Assembly (NCBI GenBank): GCA_036541255.1
Contig: JAZHDD010000017.1
Span: 22,788-86,787 of the forward strand
Length of the DNA stretch: 64,000 bases
Direction: 5' to 3'
Source: Paucidesulfovibrio sp036541255
Lineage (GTDB): Bacteria > Desulfobacterota > Desulfovibrionia > Desulfovibrionales > Desulfovibrionaceae
The translations under genes were made by a program, and so were the position numbers. Positions 53,083-61,502 of the stretch are shown in pieces. The notes beneath the pieces were generated by a model, which was not told the DNA's origin, did not search any database, and worked only from the letters and a program-made list of their open reading frames with translations. The stretch's first letter is position 1. Every line of letters begins with the position of its first letter.

Positions 53083-53454
53083 GTGAAAGGTAAGGAAATC
53101 GCCGTGACCCGCGAGACCATCGTCAGCGAGGTCATGAATATGAAAAATGAAGGATACCGGTTCGTGACCATGACCACGGCCCTGACGGGCGAGGACATGG
53201 TGGACGTGCTGTACCACTTCGACAAGAATCTGGACATCGTCCATCTTCGGCTCCCGGCATTGCTGTCCGAACCCGTGCCCAGCGTTTCCGGCGTATACTT
53301 TTGCGCCCTGCTGGCCGAGAACGAATTGCAGGACTTGTTCGGCATGAAATTCACCGGGCTTGTCCTCGACTTCAAACGCACCTTGTACTTGGACGAGGAG
53401 ATCACCACCGTGCCCCTCGTAAGCAACGTCAAGGTCGTTGAGACTAAAAAATAA
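53083..53454 (+). CDS. echD: Ech hydrogenase subunit D (NuoC-like)
   Basis: A 123-residue protein homologous to the NuoC/30-kDa subunit. It starts with GTG at 53083 after AAGGGG; the longer frame would overlap echC. The C-terminal ENELQDLFGMKFTGLVLD corresponds to the NuoC signature (ERE-x-D-FG). It has no cofactor motif and acts as a structural partner of the large subunit. Confidence 0.88.
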   Translation: MKGKEIAVTRETIVSEVMNMKNEGYRFVTMTTALTGEDMVDVLYHFDKNLDIVHLRLPALLSEPVPSVSGVYFCALLAENELQDLFGMKFTGLVLDFKRTLYLDEEITTVPLVSNVKVVETKK

Positions 53455-53465
53455 AGGGGGACGAC

Positions 53466-54548
53466 ATGGCACGTACTATCATTCCTTTCGGCCCCCAGCA
53501 CCCGGTGCTGCCGGAACCCATCCACCTCAAGCTCGTGGTGGAGGACGAAATCGTCAAGGAGGCCATTCCGGCCCTGGGCTATGTGCACCGCGGCCTGGAG
53601 ATGCTGGTCGCCAAGCGCGACTACCATCAGATGATTCAGGTCTGCGAGCGCGTTTGCGGCATCTGCTCCATGATCCACGCGGTCTGTTATTCGCAGTGCA
53701 TCGAGGAAATGATGAAGATCGAGGTGCCCAAACGCGCCGAGATCCTGCGCGTGATCTGGTCCGAGCTGCACCGCATGCACAGCCATCTGCTCTGGCTCGG
53801 CCTTTTTGCCGACGCCTTTGGTTTCGAGGCGCTGTTCATGCAGCTTTGGAAGATCCGCGAGCGCATCATGGATATCAACGAGGCCACTGCGGGCAACCGC
53901 GTCATCGTCTCGGTGAACGTCATCGGCGGCGTGCGCGCCGATTTGACCTACGAACAACGCGAGTGGATCGAGTCCGAACTCAAGATCATCGAGAAGGAAC
54001 TCAAGGAAATTCAGTCCACGATGCTCAACGACTACACGGTCAAGGCCCGCACCGTGGGCAAGGGCGTGCTGACTTACGATCAGGCCTACGAGCTGGGTGC
54101 GGCCGGACCGACCTTGCGCGGCTCGGGCGTGCGTTCGGACATGCGCATGCTCAAGTACGGCGGTTACAAGTACCTGGATTTCGAGCCGGTCATCGAGACC
54201 TCGGGCGACTCCTGGGCGCGCGGGGCCGTGCGATTCCGTGAGGTGCTCCAGTCCATTGATCTGGTGCGCCAGGCCATGGCCAAGGTGCCCCGCGGCGACC
54301 GCGACCTCAAGGCCAAGTTCAAGGGCAATCCCGAAGGCGAGGGCTTCATGCGCGTGGAACAGCCGCGCGGCGAATGCGTCTACTACATCAAAGCCAGCGG
54401 CGGAAAGCACCTGGACCGCATGCGCATCCGTACGCCCACCTTCGCCAATGTCCCGCCGCTTCTGGCCATGGTGCCGAACTGCGAGCTGGCCGACGTTCCG
54501 GTCATCGTGCTGTCCATAGACCCGTGCATCAGCTGTACGGAAAGGTAG
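53466..54548 (+). CDS. echE: Ech hydrogenase large subunit ([NiFe] catalytic)
   Basis: A 360-residue catalytic subunit. The four Cys that bind Ni-Fe are present: Cys64 and Cys67 in ERVCGICSMIH, and Cys354 and Cys357 in DPCISCTER at the very end. This distinguishes it from NuoD, in which the Cys are lost. It ends right after the second motif, with no C-terminal extension for endopeptidase cleavage, as known for Ech-type enzymes. It should interconvert H+ and H2 with ferredoxin as electron partner. Confidence 0.95.
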   Translation: MARTIIPFGPQHPVLPEPIHLKLVVEDEIVKEAIPALGYVHRGLEMLVAKRDYHQMIQVCERVCGICSMIHAVCYSQCIEEMMKIEVPKRAEILRVIWSELHRMHSHLLWLGLFADAFGFEALFMQLWKIRERIMDINEATAGNRVIVSVNVIGGVRADLTYEQREWIESELKIIEKELKEIQSTMLNDYTVKARTVGKGVLTYDQAYELGAAGPTLRGSGVRSDMRMLKYGGYKYLDFEPVIETSGDSWARGAVRFREVLQSIDLVRQAMAKVPRGDRDLKAKFKGNPEGEGFMRVEQPRGECVYYIKASGGKHLDRMRIRTPTFANVPPLLAMVPNCELADVPVIVLSIDPCISCTER

Positions 54549-54557
54549 GGGGACAAG

Positions 54558-54947
54558 ATGCTGAACATGACGCCGAGCGTTCTCAAGAACCTGCTCAAGA
54601 AGCCGGCCACGCGCAACTATCCCTTTGTGGTGCGTGAACCGTTCGACAACTTCCGGGGCGAGCTGGTCATCAACTCCGAGGACTGCATCCTGTGCGGCTC
54701 CTGCATGCGCAAGTGCCCGTCCCTGTGCATCACCGTGGACAAGCAGGAAGAGACCTGGGTTTGCGATCCCTATGCCTGCATCTATTGCGGACACTGCGTC
54801 ACGGTCTGTCCGACACACTGCCTGAGCATGAGGAACGTACACCGGGCTCCCGCATCCGCCAAGACCGTGATGCACGAGCATGGTGTTTTGCCCAAGGCCA
54901 AAAGCAAAAAGGCGGACGAGACTGAAACCGATTCGGACAGCGAATAG
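54558..54947 (+). CDS. echF: Ech hydrogenase ferredoxin-like subunit (NuoI-like)
   Basis: A 129-residue protein with two [4Fe-4S] motifs: Cys43, 46, 49, 53 (CILCGSCMRKC) and Cys74, 77, 80, 84 (CIYCGHCVTVC). It passes electrons from ferredoxin to EchC. The tail after residue 100 is charged and rich in Lys, Asp and Glu. Last gene of the operon; a strong hairpin follows 28 bases later. Confidence 0.94.
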   Translation: MLNMTPSVLKNLLKKPATRNYPFVVREPFDNFRGELVINSEDCILCGSCMRKCPSLCITVDKQEETWVCDPYACIYCGHCVTVCPTHCLSMRNVHRAPASAKTVMHEHGVLPKAKSKKADETETDSDSE

Positions 54948-54975
54948 CCGTCGCAAAATCAATAACAGCCCATGG

Positions 54976-55010
54976 CGGGACTTCGGCTGCATGGCCGAGG
55001 TCCCGTCTTT
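54976..55010 (+). terminator. Terminator of the ech operon
   Basis: CGGGACTTCGGC-N6-GCCGAGGTCCCG, a 12-bp stem with one G-U pair, followed by TCTTTAT. Confidence 0.82.
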
Positions 55011-55108
55011 ATCGTGCATGTTGCGGCGCGTGGCTTCTGGACCGCGGCCTTGGCCTGTGCCATGCTGCGCGCCTGAGGAATGTACGACATGCCAAAGGAG
55101 CGAATGCC

Positions 55109-55405
55109 ATGCACGATACGGATGATTCCGGCCGCGGCCCGGTGCAATTGCGGCTCAGTTGCGATCCCGATCTGGAATACTTGTATTATGATGTGTTCAA
55201 TGTCTTTGTGGGACCGGAAGAGGTGGTGCTGGAATTCGGCAATCGCCACCGTGCCGATCCGGAAACCGGAACGATCCATCAGCGCGTGGTGCTGTCTCCG
55301 GGTACGGCCCGGCAGCTTGTCCAGACTCTGGGGCAGGGGGTGCGGACCATGGAGGAGCGGGTGCGCGAGGCGTTTTCCGGGGCTGGGCGGGGCAAGCCCA
55401 ACTGA
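55109..55405 (+). CDS. DUF3467 family protein
   Basis: A 98-residue protein matching DUF3467: YYDVFNVFVGPEEVVLEFGNRH near the N-terminus and RVVLSPGTARQLVQTLGQGV in the C-terminal half. The family is small, cytoplasmic and of unknown function, with a predicted beta-alpha fold. It starts at ATG 55109 after GGAG, beyond the ech terminator, so it probably has its own promoter in 55011-55108. Confidence 0.8.
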   Translation: MHDTDDSGRGPVQLRLSCDPDLEYLYYDVFNVFVGPEEVVLEFGNRHRADPETGTIHQRVVLSPGTARQLVQTLGQGVRTMEERVREAFSGAGRGKPN

Positions 55406-55466
55406 CATTGACGGGTAAGCGTGGAACTGGTCCCTGTCCGGTGACGAGAGGCTTTAGACGGCCATA

Positions 55467-55497
55467 CAGCGCTCTGGGCCGACATCCCGGAGCGCTG
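55467..55497. terminator. Hairpin between converging genes
   Basis: CAGCGCTCTGGG-N7-CCCGGAGCGCTG, a 12-bp stem with one T-G pair, in the 174-base gap between the DUF3467 gene and the minus-strand gene ending at 55580. There is no T tract. Confidence 0.5.
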
Positions 55498-55579
55498 CAT
55501 GGGTTAGAGGTTGCGAGACTGAAGCCATTTTCCGGCACGAGCCGGTGGACCGGGAGAGTGGCTCCCAGGCGCAGGCCCC

Positions 55580-56401
55580 TCAGGGGCGGCAATCCTGTTC
55601 ACGGTCCGTACGCCGGGCTATGCGGTGGCCGGGTCGGACGGGCGATGCGCCCTCGACCAATGCCGCGGAATGTTCGGCCGCCACTTCCAGCGCTGTAATC
55701 TCACAAACAATGTTCATGTTTTCGTCGAGCACGTCGAGCACGTCGCCTTTGGCAATCCCCTGGTTCAGTCCCAGACCAAAGACCAGCTCCCACTCCTTGC
55801 CGCGCTGCGCGAGTTTGTAGATGGAGCCGATGCCCCGGCTCCTGAGCTTTTCTTCCTCCCGGCTCGAAAGCATGAAGGAGAGGACCAGCAGGCCGACGCT
55901 CACGGGCAGGAGAGCCGCCGCCACCCACCAGGCCTTGATGCCCAGATAGCGCAGAAACAAGGAGTGAAAGCTGGCCCGATACGAAGCGAGGTCGGGGTAG
56001 ACGGTAAGTACGGTTGCTTCGGCTTCGGGGCCGGGATCCACGAGCTTGTCGTGGACGTAAAAAATGCGTTGGCCGGGTTCGGCGAACTTGTCTACCTGGA
56101 TGTACGCCCGCCAGATGGTCCCGGTCAGCTCCTCGAACCGGATGGACAGGCCGTCGCCGTCGCCTCTGACACCCAGGATCATGTTGGGATCGTAGCCCTG
56201 CTCGGCGGCCGGGCCGCTGCTGGTCTGTCCGCCCAGTACCGGAGCCTCCAGGGTGCCGCTGACATACACGCCGGTTCCGGGCTGGGCGCTGATACGGCTG
56301 TCCGACGTGAACAGTCGGGAAACCGTGGCGTCGAGCACGGCGGCGGCCATGAGGAGCATCAGGGGCACGGCCAGGTAGTTGAGCTGCTTGCGAGCGATCA
56401 T
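55580..56401 (-). CDS. Hypothetical protein with two membrane helices, TauE operon
   Basis: A 273-residue protein starting at ATG 56399-56401 (MIARKQLNYL). The first helix is at about 9-27, then a periplasmic domain to about 150, a second helix (WWVAAALLPVSVGLLVLSFML), and a cytoplasmic domain of about 90 residues with beta-rich text (WELVFGLGLNQGIAKGDVLDVLD). I do not recognise it. It is the last gene of the sigma-54-driven exporter operon. The two-helix design with domains on both sides suggests signalling or scaffolding. Confidence 0.65.
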   Translation of the reverse strand: MIARKQLNYLAVPLMLLMAAAVLDATVSRLFTSDSRISAQPGTGVYVSGTLEAPVLGGQTSSGPAAEQGYDPNMILGVRGDGDGLSIRFEELTGTIWRAYIQVDKFAEPGQRIFYVHDKLVDPGPEAEATVLTVYPDLASYRASFHSLFLRYLGIKAWWVAAALLPVSVGLLVLSFMLSSREEEKLRSRGIGSIYKLAQRGKEWELVFGLGLNQGIAKGDVLDVLDENMNIVCEITALEVAAEHSAALVEGASPVRPGHRIARRTDREQDCRP

Positions 56402-56417
56402 GCGGCCTTCTCGCGTT

Positions 56418-56528
56418 CTAGGATTCGCGGCGGGATTTGGCTTCACGCCAGGCCCGTACGCGTCTGGTGATCATGGCGCCGAACGCCAGACCAAGAATGC
56501 AGCTCATGAGGAACATGATTTCAGCCAT
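56418..56528 (-). CDS. 36-residue membrane protein, TauE operon
   Basis: A small gene too short for usual calling. It starts at ATG 56526-56528 behind GGAGG and encodes MAEIMFLMSCILGLAFGAM, one helix, then a basic tail ITRRVRAWREAKSRRES. It overlaps the end of the upstream gene by eight bases and precedes the next by 16. The strong ribosome site and the tight packing argue that it is translated. It may be a small regulatory subunit of the membrane complex encoded here. Confidence 0.65.
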   Translation of the reverse strand: MAEIMFLMSCILGLAFGAMITRRVRAWREAKSRRES

Positions 56529-56790
56529 TGCGGACCTCCTCCAGCTTGGCGGGGGCCGGGTCGCGGAAGCGCCGGGCCAGATATACGCCGCCGATGAGGG
56601 TGGGCAGGAACATGGGCACGTAGCTCTTGAGAAAGACCACGGTGAGGGTGTCCGGATTACGGTAGCCGAGCCAGAGGCAGAAGGTCAGCTCCAGGAGCAG
56701 CAGCAGATCCATGCCCAGGAGCGCGAGTTTTTGACGGGAATTGAAGCCCTGGTTGGCGGATTCGATGGCCTTGAAGTCCGGTCCGATCAT
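56521..56790 (-). CDS. Small two-helix membrane protein, TauE operon
   Basis: An 89-residue protein with a polar N-terminus (MIGPDFKAIESANQGFNSRQK), two hydrophobic helices (LLGMDLLLLLELTFCLWLG and FLKSYVPMFLPTLIGGVYLA), and a basic/acidic tail. I do not recognise the family. It lies between the periplasmic protein gene and the 36-residue gene; a perfect hairpin precedes it. Confidence 0.65.
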   Translation of the reverse strand: MIGPDFKAIESANQGFNSRQKLALLGMDLLLLLELTFCLWLGYRNPDTLTVVFLKSYVPMFLPTLIGGVYLARRFRDPAPAKLEEVRNG

Positions 56791-56826
56791 GGTGTTTCTC
56801 CTTATCTAGAAATTTGCGGCGGCTTT

Positions 56827-56851
56827 GCCCGGAGCGGGAGGTGCTCCGGGC
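56827..56851 (-). promoter_or_regulatory. Intercistronic hairpin in the TauE operon
   Basis: GCCCGGAGC-N7-GCTCCGGGC, perfect 9-bp arms, 19 bases past the stop of the periplasmic protein gene. It could stabilise the upstream message or partly terminate. Confidence 0.5.
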
Positions 56852-56870
56852 GGGGCCACCGTGTATGGGT

Positions 56871-57203
56871 CTACCTCTTCTTGGAGAGGTCCTGCTTGGA
56901 GACGTTCATGACCTTGAGGGCCTTCTTGGTGTTGTCCTTGACATCGTAGGCGATGCGCAGGATGTCGCCCGGCTCGGGCGGGATACCGATCTTGGCCGCG
57001 GTCACATCAAAGGTGCTCTCGATGCCGGTGGGGTTGCCGTAGTTCTTGTTTTCTACGGTCCGCACCAGATCGTATTCCTCAATCACAAGGGTCTGACTGT
57101 CGATGCTCACGCAACGCCCCTGGGCCACTTCCGCAGCCATGGCCGAGGCGGCAAAGGCGACGATAAGGAGCAGGGCGGCGAGACTGGCGATTATCTTTTT
57201 CAT
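56871..57203 (-). CDS. Small exported protein, TauE operon
   Basis: A 110-residue protein with a signal peptide cut after about SAMA (MKKIIASLAALLLIVAFAASAMA) and a beta-rich mature part (GRCVSIDSQTLVIEEYDL, GDILRIAYDVKDNTKKALKV). It has no recognised family. AAGGAG lies ten bases upstream of the ATG at 57201-57203. Encoded right after the exporter, it is probably a periplasmic partner. Confidence 0.68.
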   Translation of the reverse strand: MKKIIASLAALLLIVAFAASAMAAEVAQGRCVSIDSQTLVIEEYDLVRTVENKNYGNPTGIESTFDVTAAKIGIPPEPGDILRIAYDVKDNTKKALKVMNVSKQDLSKKR

Positions 57204-57237
57204 GGTACGATCACTCCTTCTGCTTCGTGACTGATGC

Positions 57238-58260
57238 TTAGGAACCCTGACGCTGCTTCTTCTCGCGCAATTCCTGCGCCGCACCCTGGAACATGATCTT
57301 GCAGATGTACAGGCAGATCAGGCCGATGGTGGACAGAATCAGCACGGCGGAAGCCGCTGCGAACTTGTACTGCTTGAGGATGATGGAGATCATGCAGCAG
57401 AGCACCGCGATACCGAAGGCGATACGGATGCCGTAGCCCTTGGCGTACTTGGTGGCCACGGTGCCGATCTGCGCGCCGATGGCTGCGCCGGTCAGCATTA
57501 CGAACACGGCCACGAGTTCGATGCGGCCCTTCATGGAGTAGGTGAACGCACCGTACAGACCGGAGATCATGACCTCGAACAGGTCGGTGCCGACCGAAAC
57601 GTGGGTCGGGGCGCCGATGAGGTAGACCAGGGCGGGCATGCGCAGCAAGCCGCCGCCGATGCCCAGGAAGCCGGCCAGGATACCGGTGGCGAGGCTGACG
57701 AGGATGGGCAGCCAGGCCGAACAGGTGATGCCCGCGCGCTTGAAGTGCATCATGGGCGGGATGTTGATCTTGTGCAGGGTCTTGTACCAGGTGATGCCCT
57801 CGGTGCCGTGCTCGCCGGAAATGCCCTTCTTCTTGTTGGAGACGGCCTTGGCGTAGTCATAGAAGACCATGAAGGCGATCAGCGCCAGGAAGAATACGTA
57901 GACCCAGCGCACGACCGAGCCGACGATGCCTATCCGTTCCAGGTGCATGACTATTTGTGCACCGATTTCAATGCCTACCATGGTTCCGATAAGCATGACG
58001 ATGCCGAGCTTGTAGTCCACGTTGCCGAACTTGGAGTGGCGGATCGTGGAAATCATCGATTTACCAGCGATGTGGGCCATGTCCGTGCCGATGGCGAAGG
58101 CCATGGGGAAGCCCAGGATGTTCAGGCCGGGCGTGACCATCCAGGCGCCGCCCATGCCGAAGAAGCCGCCGATGACGCCCACCGAGAAGCCGATGAGCAC
58201 CAGACCTGGCCAGAATACGTTCACGCCCGCGATGGGCATGTACATGTACAAAAATTCCAT
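57238..58260 (-). CDS. TauE/SafE family sulfite/sulfonate exporter-like permease
   Basis: A 340-residue membrane protein with eight or nine helices in two halves. Both halves carry the family glycine-rich signature: GVIGGFFGMGGAWMVTPGLN near the N-terminus and GILAGFLGIGGGLLRMPALVYL in the second half. TauE/SafE (DUF81) proteins are linked with export of sulfite, sulfoacetate or related anions. In a sulfate reducer, sulfite handling is a plausible role. It is second in an operon with a perfect sigma-54 promoter, 29 bases after the small first gene. Confidence 0.88.
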   Translation of the reverse strand: MEFLYMYMPIAGVNVFWPGLVLIGFSVGVIGGFFGMGGAWMVTPGLNILGFPMAFAIGTDMAHIAGKSMISTIRHSKFGNVDYKLGIVMLIGTMVGIEIGAQIVMHLERIGIVGSVVRWVYVFFLALIAFMVFYDYAKAVSNKKKGISGEHGTEGITWYKTLHKINIPPMMHFKRAGITCSAWLPILVSLATGILAGFLGIGGGLLRMPALVYLIGAPTHVSVGTDLFEVMISGLYGAFTYSMKGRIELVAVFVMLTGAAIGAQIGTVATKYAKGYGIRIAFGIAVLCCMISIILKQYKFAAASAVLILSTIGLICLYICKIMFQGAAQELREKKQRQGS

Positions 58261-58289
58261 ACTCTCTTCTCCTTGGTTCCGGGCGTGGT

Positions 58290-58580
58290 TTAGTGCTCGA
58301 CGATCTTGCGGGACGTCAGATCAAGGCCGGTACGGCTCATGATGAAGTCCATGGCAAAGCCGAGGAGTGCCCCATAAAGTGCGGTCAGGACCGTGGCCCA
58401 AATCGCGAAAAGCGTGATGTTGGTATTGTACAGGTCCGCAAAGTACTTCATGGAGCCCGAAACCATGCGGACGTCGGCCACGACCACGAGCTCGCTCGCA
58501 GCCGGACCGCCGGCAAAAGCCAGGCAGGGAAGCATTGTTACGGCAAGCGCCGCCGCCAGGGTCCACAGCATCTTCTTCAT
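58290..58580 (-). CDS. Small membrane protein, first gene of the TauE operon
   Basis: A 96-residue protein starting at ATG 58578-58580 (MKKMLWTL), six bases after AGGAGG. It has a signal peptide (to about AFAGG), a short polar segment and one later membrane helix (ITLFAIWATVLTALYGALLGFAMDFIM). I do not recognise the family, but its position before a TauE gene and behind the sigma-54 promoter suggests a subunit of that transporter. Confidence 0.7.
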   Translation of the reverse strand: MKKMLWTLAAALAVTMLPCLAFAGGPAASELVVVADVRMVSGSMKYFADLYNTNITLFAIWATVLTALYGALLGFAMDFIMSRTGLDLTSRKIVEH

Positions 58581-58674
58581 GTTCATCCTCCTGTTGTTCC
58601 GTTTCGTTCACGTCCACTTCCCGCTGTGCGGGATAGAAATTTGGGGGCCATTCCCCGGTTTCGTGGTAAGACAG

Positions 58675-58690
58675 AGCAACCAGCGTGCCA
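58675..58690 (-). promoter_or_regulatory. Sigma-54 (-24/-12) promoter of the TauE operon
   Basis: TGGCACGCTGGTTGCT on the minus strand equals the consensus TGGCACG-N4-TTGCW at every fixed position. It lies 95 bases before the first gene. The divergent activator at 58842 is the likely partner. Confidence 0.93.
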
Positions 58691-58769
58691 TGAGCGTAAA
58701 CTGCGCGATCGTTTCCGAATGATGCTTTGAAGCTTGAAAAAAAGTCTGTGATGATAATGATTGACAAGA

Positions 58770-58808
58770 ATCGAGAAAAAATATCCAGAAGTATTGAGAT
58801 CGAGAAAA
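58770..58808. promoter_or_regulatory. Direct repeats between the sigma-54 promoter and activator gene
   Basis: ATCGAGAAAA occurs at 58770-58779 and 58799-58808, start to start 29 bases. They may be activator sites, about 80-118 bases upstream of the -24 element. A half Fur-like sequence GATAATGATT lies just before, near 58753. Confidence 0.35.
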
Positions 58809-58841
58809 TTCTGAAGTGCAGGCTTGCGGGAGGCTTTCGCG

Positions 58842-61490
58842 ATGAGGTTTTTCCGGAAAGAAGCAAAAACGACGAGAAGGCAGGAAAAACGGGTGTTGCC
58901 GGTATGGGGGTCATTGCGCGCCAAGCTGCAAATGACCCTTATTCCTTTGGCTGTTTTGATTCTGCTAGTGACCGGTGTGGCTACCTATTATTTCTCAAGC
59001 ATTTTTTTGGAGACGGCTCAGGAACGCACCCTGAGCGTTACCGCGTATGGCATGGCCAGAGAGGTGGAAAGCGCCCTGGAGAGTGCGCGGCGCAGTGTGC
59101 TGTATGCGGCTGCCGGACCGCTCGATGAACACTCGATGCGTGATTTCTTGAAGCGATCAACCTTGAGCGGGCGCATCCCTTTTCGTGAAATTGCGGTTAT
59201 TTCTCCGGACCCCGCTGAGTCGATCTTTTTGGTTTCCAGCGGCGAGGAAGTTTTTCGTATTCCCATGCCTGAAATTCCTTCGGCGGAGATGCTTTTCCGC
59301 CACGGTGATTCCAACCCGGCCCTCAGGCCCGGAGATGCTTCGCTGTCGGGGATCGAGAAAGCCGAATATGTGTTGCCGCTGGGCAACACCAAGCGCAACA
59401 AGGTCTTTACCCGCGTCGTGCGTCTGGTTTCCCCTGCCCACAACAAGCCCGGCTCTTATGTGATGCTTTCCATTGATGCTGCGTCGCTGCGCAATATCCT
59501 GTCCCAGACCAACTCTGTCCGGTCCCCGCTTTGGGCCACTTCCCCTGTTTCGGAAGCCCGGTTTTGTTTTCTTTTTGATCTGAGCGGCTGGATTCTATTT
59601 CAATCCAACAGCCCGGACGAACCCGAAGCGCCGCTTATGACCAGCCTGGCTCGGGCCGGAATGGATGGGACCCTGGGCAAACCGGGGCACCCCGAGGCCT
59701 TCCAGCCTTCGGCCGGAGCAGGCGCATTCTGGAACATGTTGGCCGAGGTCCAGAAGGGGCGGTACGGCGTGCTTTCGGACAGTGAGGGGTTCGGTACAAA
59801 CTCCAGTGAGGCTGCCCGCTATTCGCTGGCTTACTGGCCTGTCACTTTCCGTACCTTCCATGACAAGCCGCCCGTGAATTACGGGGGGCTCGCTTTTATC
59901 GACTATTCCTCCCTGTCGTTGACTGCGGGCTACAAACAGGTGGACGTGGTTTTTGTTATTTCCCTGGTGGCCATTGCCGTGTTTTCCCTGGCCATCTATC
60001 TCGTGAGCCGCACGTTGACCAGCCCGTTGCGTATCTTGGCCAGGCGCGTCATTCTCATGCGGGACTCCAGAAAGCTGGAGCCGTTGGAATTGCAACTTGG
60101 GGACAGCGAAACCCAGGCCCTGGGAGTGGCCATCGACAGCCTCATTGAAACGGTGCGGCGGCAGATGGACGAAATCCGGGCCAAGGACGAGGCCATCCTC
60201 ATGGCTTCCTTGCGGGAACGTGTTTCCCTGGACGAAATGCTCGACGACTTGCCGCCCGGCGCACTGAATCACGTCATTCCGGAAATATTCGGTTCCGGCC
60301 CCAGCATTGATACGCTCAAGTCAGAGATTCTCAAGGCCGCGTCCGTGGATGCTGATGTGCTTATCGAGGGGGAAACCGGCACCGGCAAGCAATTGACGGC
60401 CGAGGCCATTCACCGCAACAGCAGTCGCGCTTCCGGCCCATTCATTTCCATCAATTGCGGGGAGCTGGACGAGAATCTGCTTCTGGATACCCTGTTTGGC
60501 CACATCAAGGGCGCATTTACCGAAGCGCGGACTGACCGCAAGGGCGCATTTCTTGAGGCGGACGGCGGCACGCTGTTCCTGGACGAGATTCAGTCCGCAT
60601 CGAGCAAGGTGCAACAGGCCCTGCTGCGTTGCGTGGCCATGCGCGTGATCAAGCCGTTGGGCAGCGATCGCGAAGTGCCCGTGAATGTGCGGCTGATCGC
60701 AGCAAGCAACGTCAGCCTCAAAGACATGGTGGAGCAAGGCCGCTTCCGCAGCGACGTATATTATAGGTTGCGGGTGCTTATGATCTGCACTCCGGCCTTG
60801 CGCACCCATCGCGAGAATATCCCAAGGTTGGCCCGCCATTTCATGGATCAGGCGGAAGTGTTGGCCGGACGTCCCCATACCGATCTCAGTCGCGGTGCCA
60901 TTGAGCGTCTTCTCGAATATGATTGGCCGGGCAATGTGCGCGAGCTTCAGAATTGCATGACCATGACCGTGACCATGTGCGACAAGATGGTCATTCAGGC
61001 TTCGGATTTGCTTTTGGAAGGGGCTTCGCCGAATCGTGTGGAAAATGCCCTGGGAGTGTTGCCTACCCTGCCAAACACCGTTGTTCCCCCGGCCGAAGCC
61101 GTGATTGCGGCTATGGACAAGGCTTGGCAGACGGAGAACCCGTCGAGTGCAACGGCAACTGATCCGGCCTCGTCCCTGCCGGAGGAAGTTCCGGCAACAG
61201 GGCCAGCCCAAACACCAACACCAAATCCTGCTCCCGCGGCTGCCCCTCCTGCCCCGGAGGTTCCATCCGCTATCCCGCCGGACATGAATGCCCGGCAGAC
61301 TGCTGCCTGGCCGCAGATTGTGGCTGAAAAGGAGATCACGCGGGCGCGGTATGAAGAGCTGGCGGGCGCGGACGTATCGTCGCGTACCGCGGTCAATGAC
61401 CTGCAGGACCTGGTGGACAGGAAATTGTTGCGTAAGATCGGTCGTGGCCCTGCCACACGGTATGTTGTCGTGGAACGAGCCAGAGGTTGA
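58842..61490 (+). CDS. Membrane-bound sigma-54 activator with GAFTEA loop and non-Fis C-terminus
   Basis: An 882-residue regulator starting at ATG 58842 behind GGGAGG. Order: helix (about 30-50), periplasmic sensor domain of some 310 residues, helix (about 367-390), a HAMP-like linker, AAA+ domain (about 480-715) with Walker A GETGTGK near 510 and Walker B GTLFLDEIQ. The sigma-54 contact loop reads GAFTEA at 557-562 and not GAFTGA. After a Pro/Ala-rich linker the C-terminus is a winged-helix-like domain (ARYEELAGADVSSRTAVNDLQDL...RYVVVER), where most such proteins have Fis helices. It senses a periplasmic signal and likely drives the divergent TauE operon. Confidence 0.88.
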   Translation: MRFFRKEAKTTRRQEKRVLPVWGSLRAKLQMTLIPLAVLILLVTGVATYYFSSIFLETAQERTLSVTAYGMAREVESALESARRSVLYAAAGPLDEHSMRDFLKRSTLSGRIPFREIAVISPDPAESIFLVSSGEEVFRIPMPEIPSAEMLFRHGDSNPALRPGDASLSGIEKAEYVLPLGNTKRNKVFTRVVRLVSPAHNKPGSYVMLSIDAASLRNILSQTNSVRSPLWATSPVSEARFCFLFDLSGWILFQSNSPDEPEAPLMTSLARAGMDGTLGKPGHPEAFQPSAGAGAFWNMLAEVQKGRYGVLSDSEGFGTNSSEAARYSLAYWPVTFRTFHDKPPVNYGGLAFIDYSSLSLTAGYKQVDVVFVISLVAIAVFSLAIYLVSRTLTSPLRILARRVILMRDSRKLEPLELQLGDSETQALGVAIDSLIETVRRQMDEIRAKDEAILMASLRERVSLDEMLDDLPPGALNHVIPEIFGSGPSIDTLKSEILKAASVDADVLIEGETGTGKQLTAEAIHRNSSRASGPFISINCGELDENLLLDTLFGHIKGAFTEARTDRKGAFLEADGGTLFLDEIQSASSKVQQALLRCVAMRVIKPLGSDREVPVNVRLIAASNVSLKDMVEQGRFRSDVYYRLRVLMICTPALRTHRENIPRLARHFMDQAEVLAGRPHTDLSRGAIERLLEYDWPGNVRELQNCMTMTVTMCDKMVIQASDLLLEGASPNRVENALGVLPTLPNTVVPPAEAVIAAMDKAWQTENPSSATATDPASSLPEEVPATGPAQTPTPNPAPAAAPPAPEVPSAIPPDMNARQTAAWPQIVAEKEITRARYEELAGADVSSRTAVNDLQDLVDRKLLRKIGRGPATRYVVVERARG

Positions 61491-61502
61491 ACCGGAGGCG
61501 GC

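Noticed and set aside
54972..55076. Short plus-strand frame after echF
   Set aside because: It lies within the ech terminator hairpin and lacks a ribosome site.
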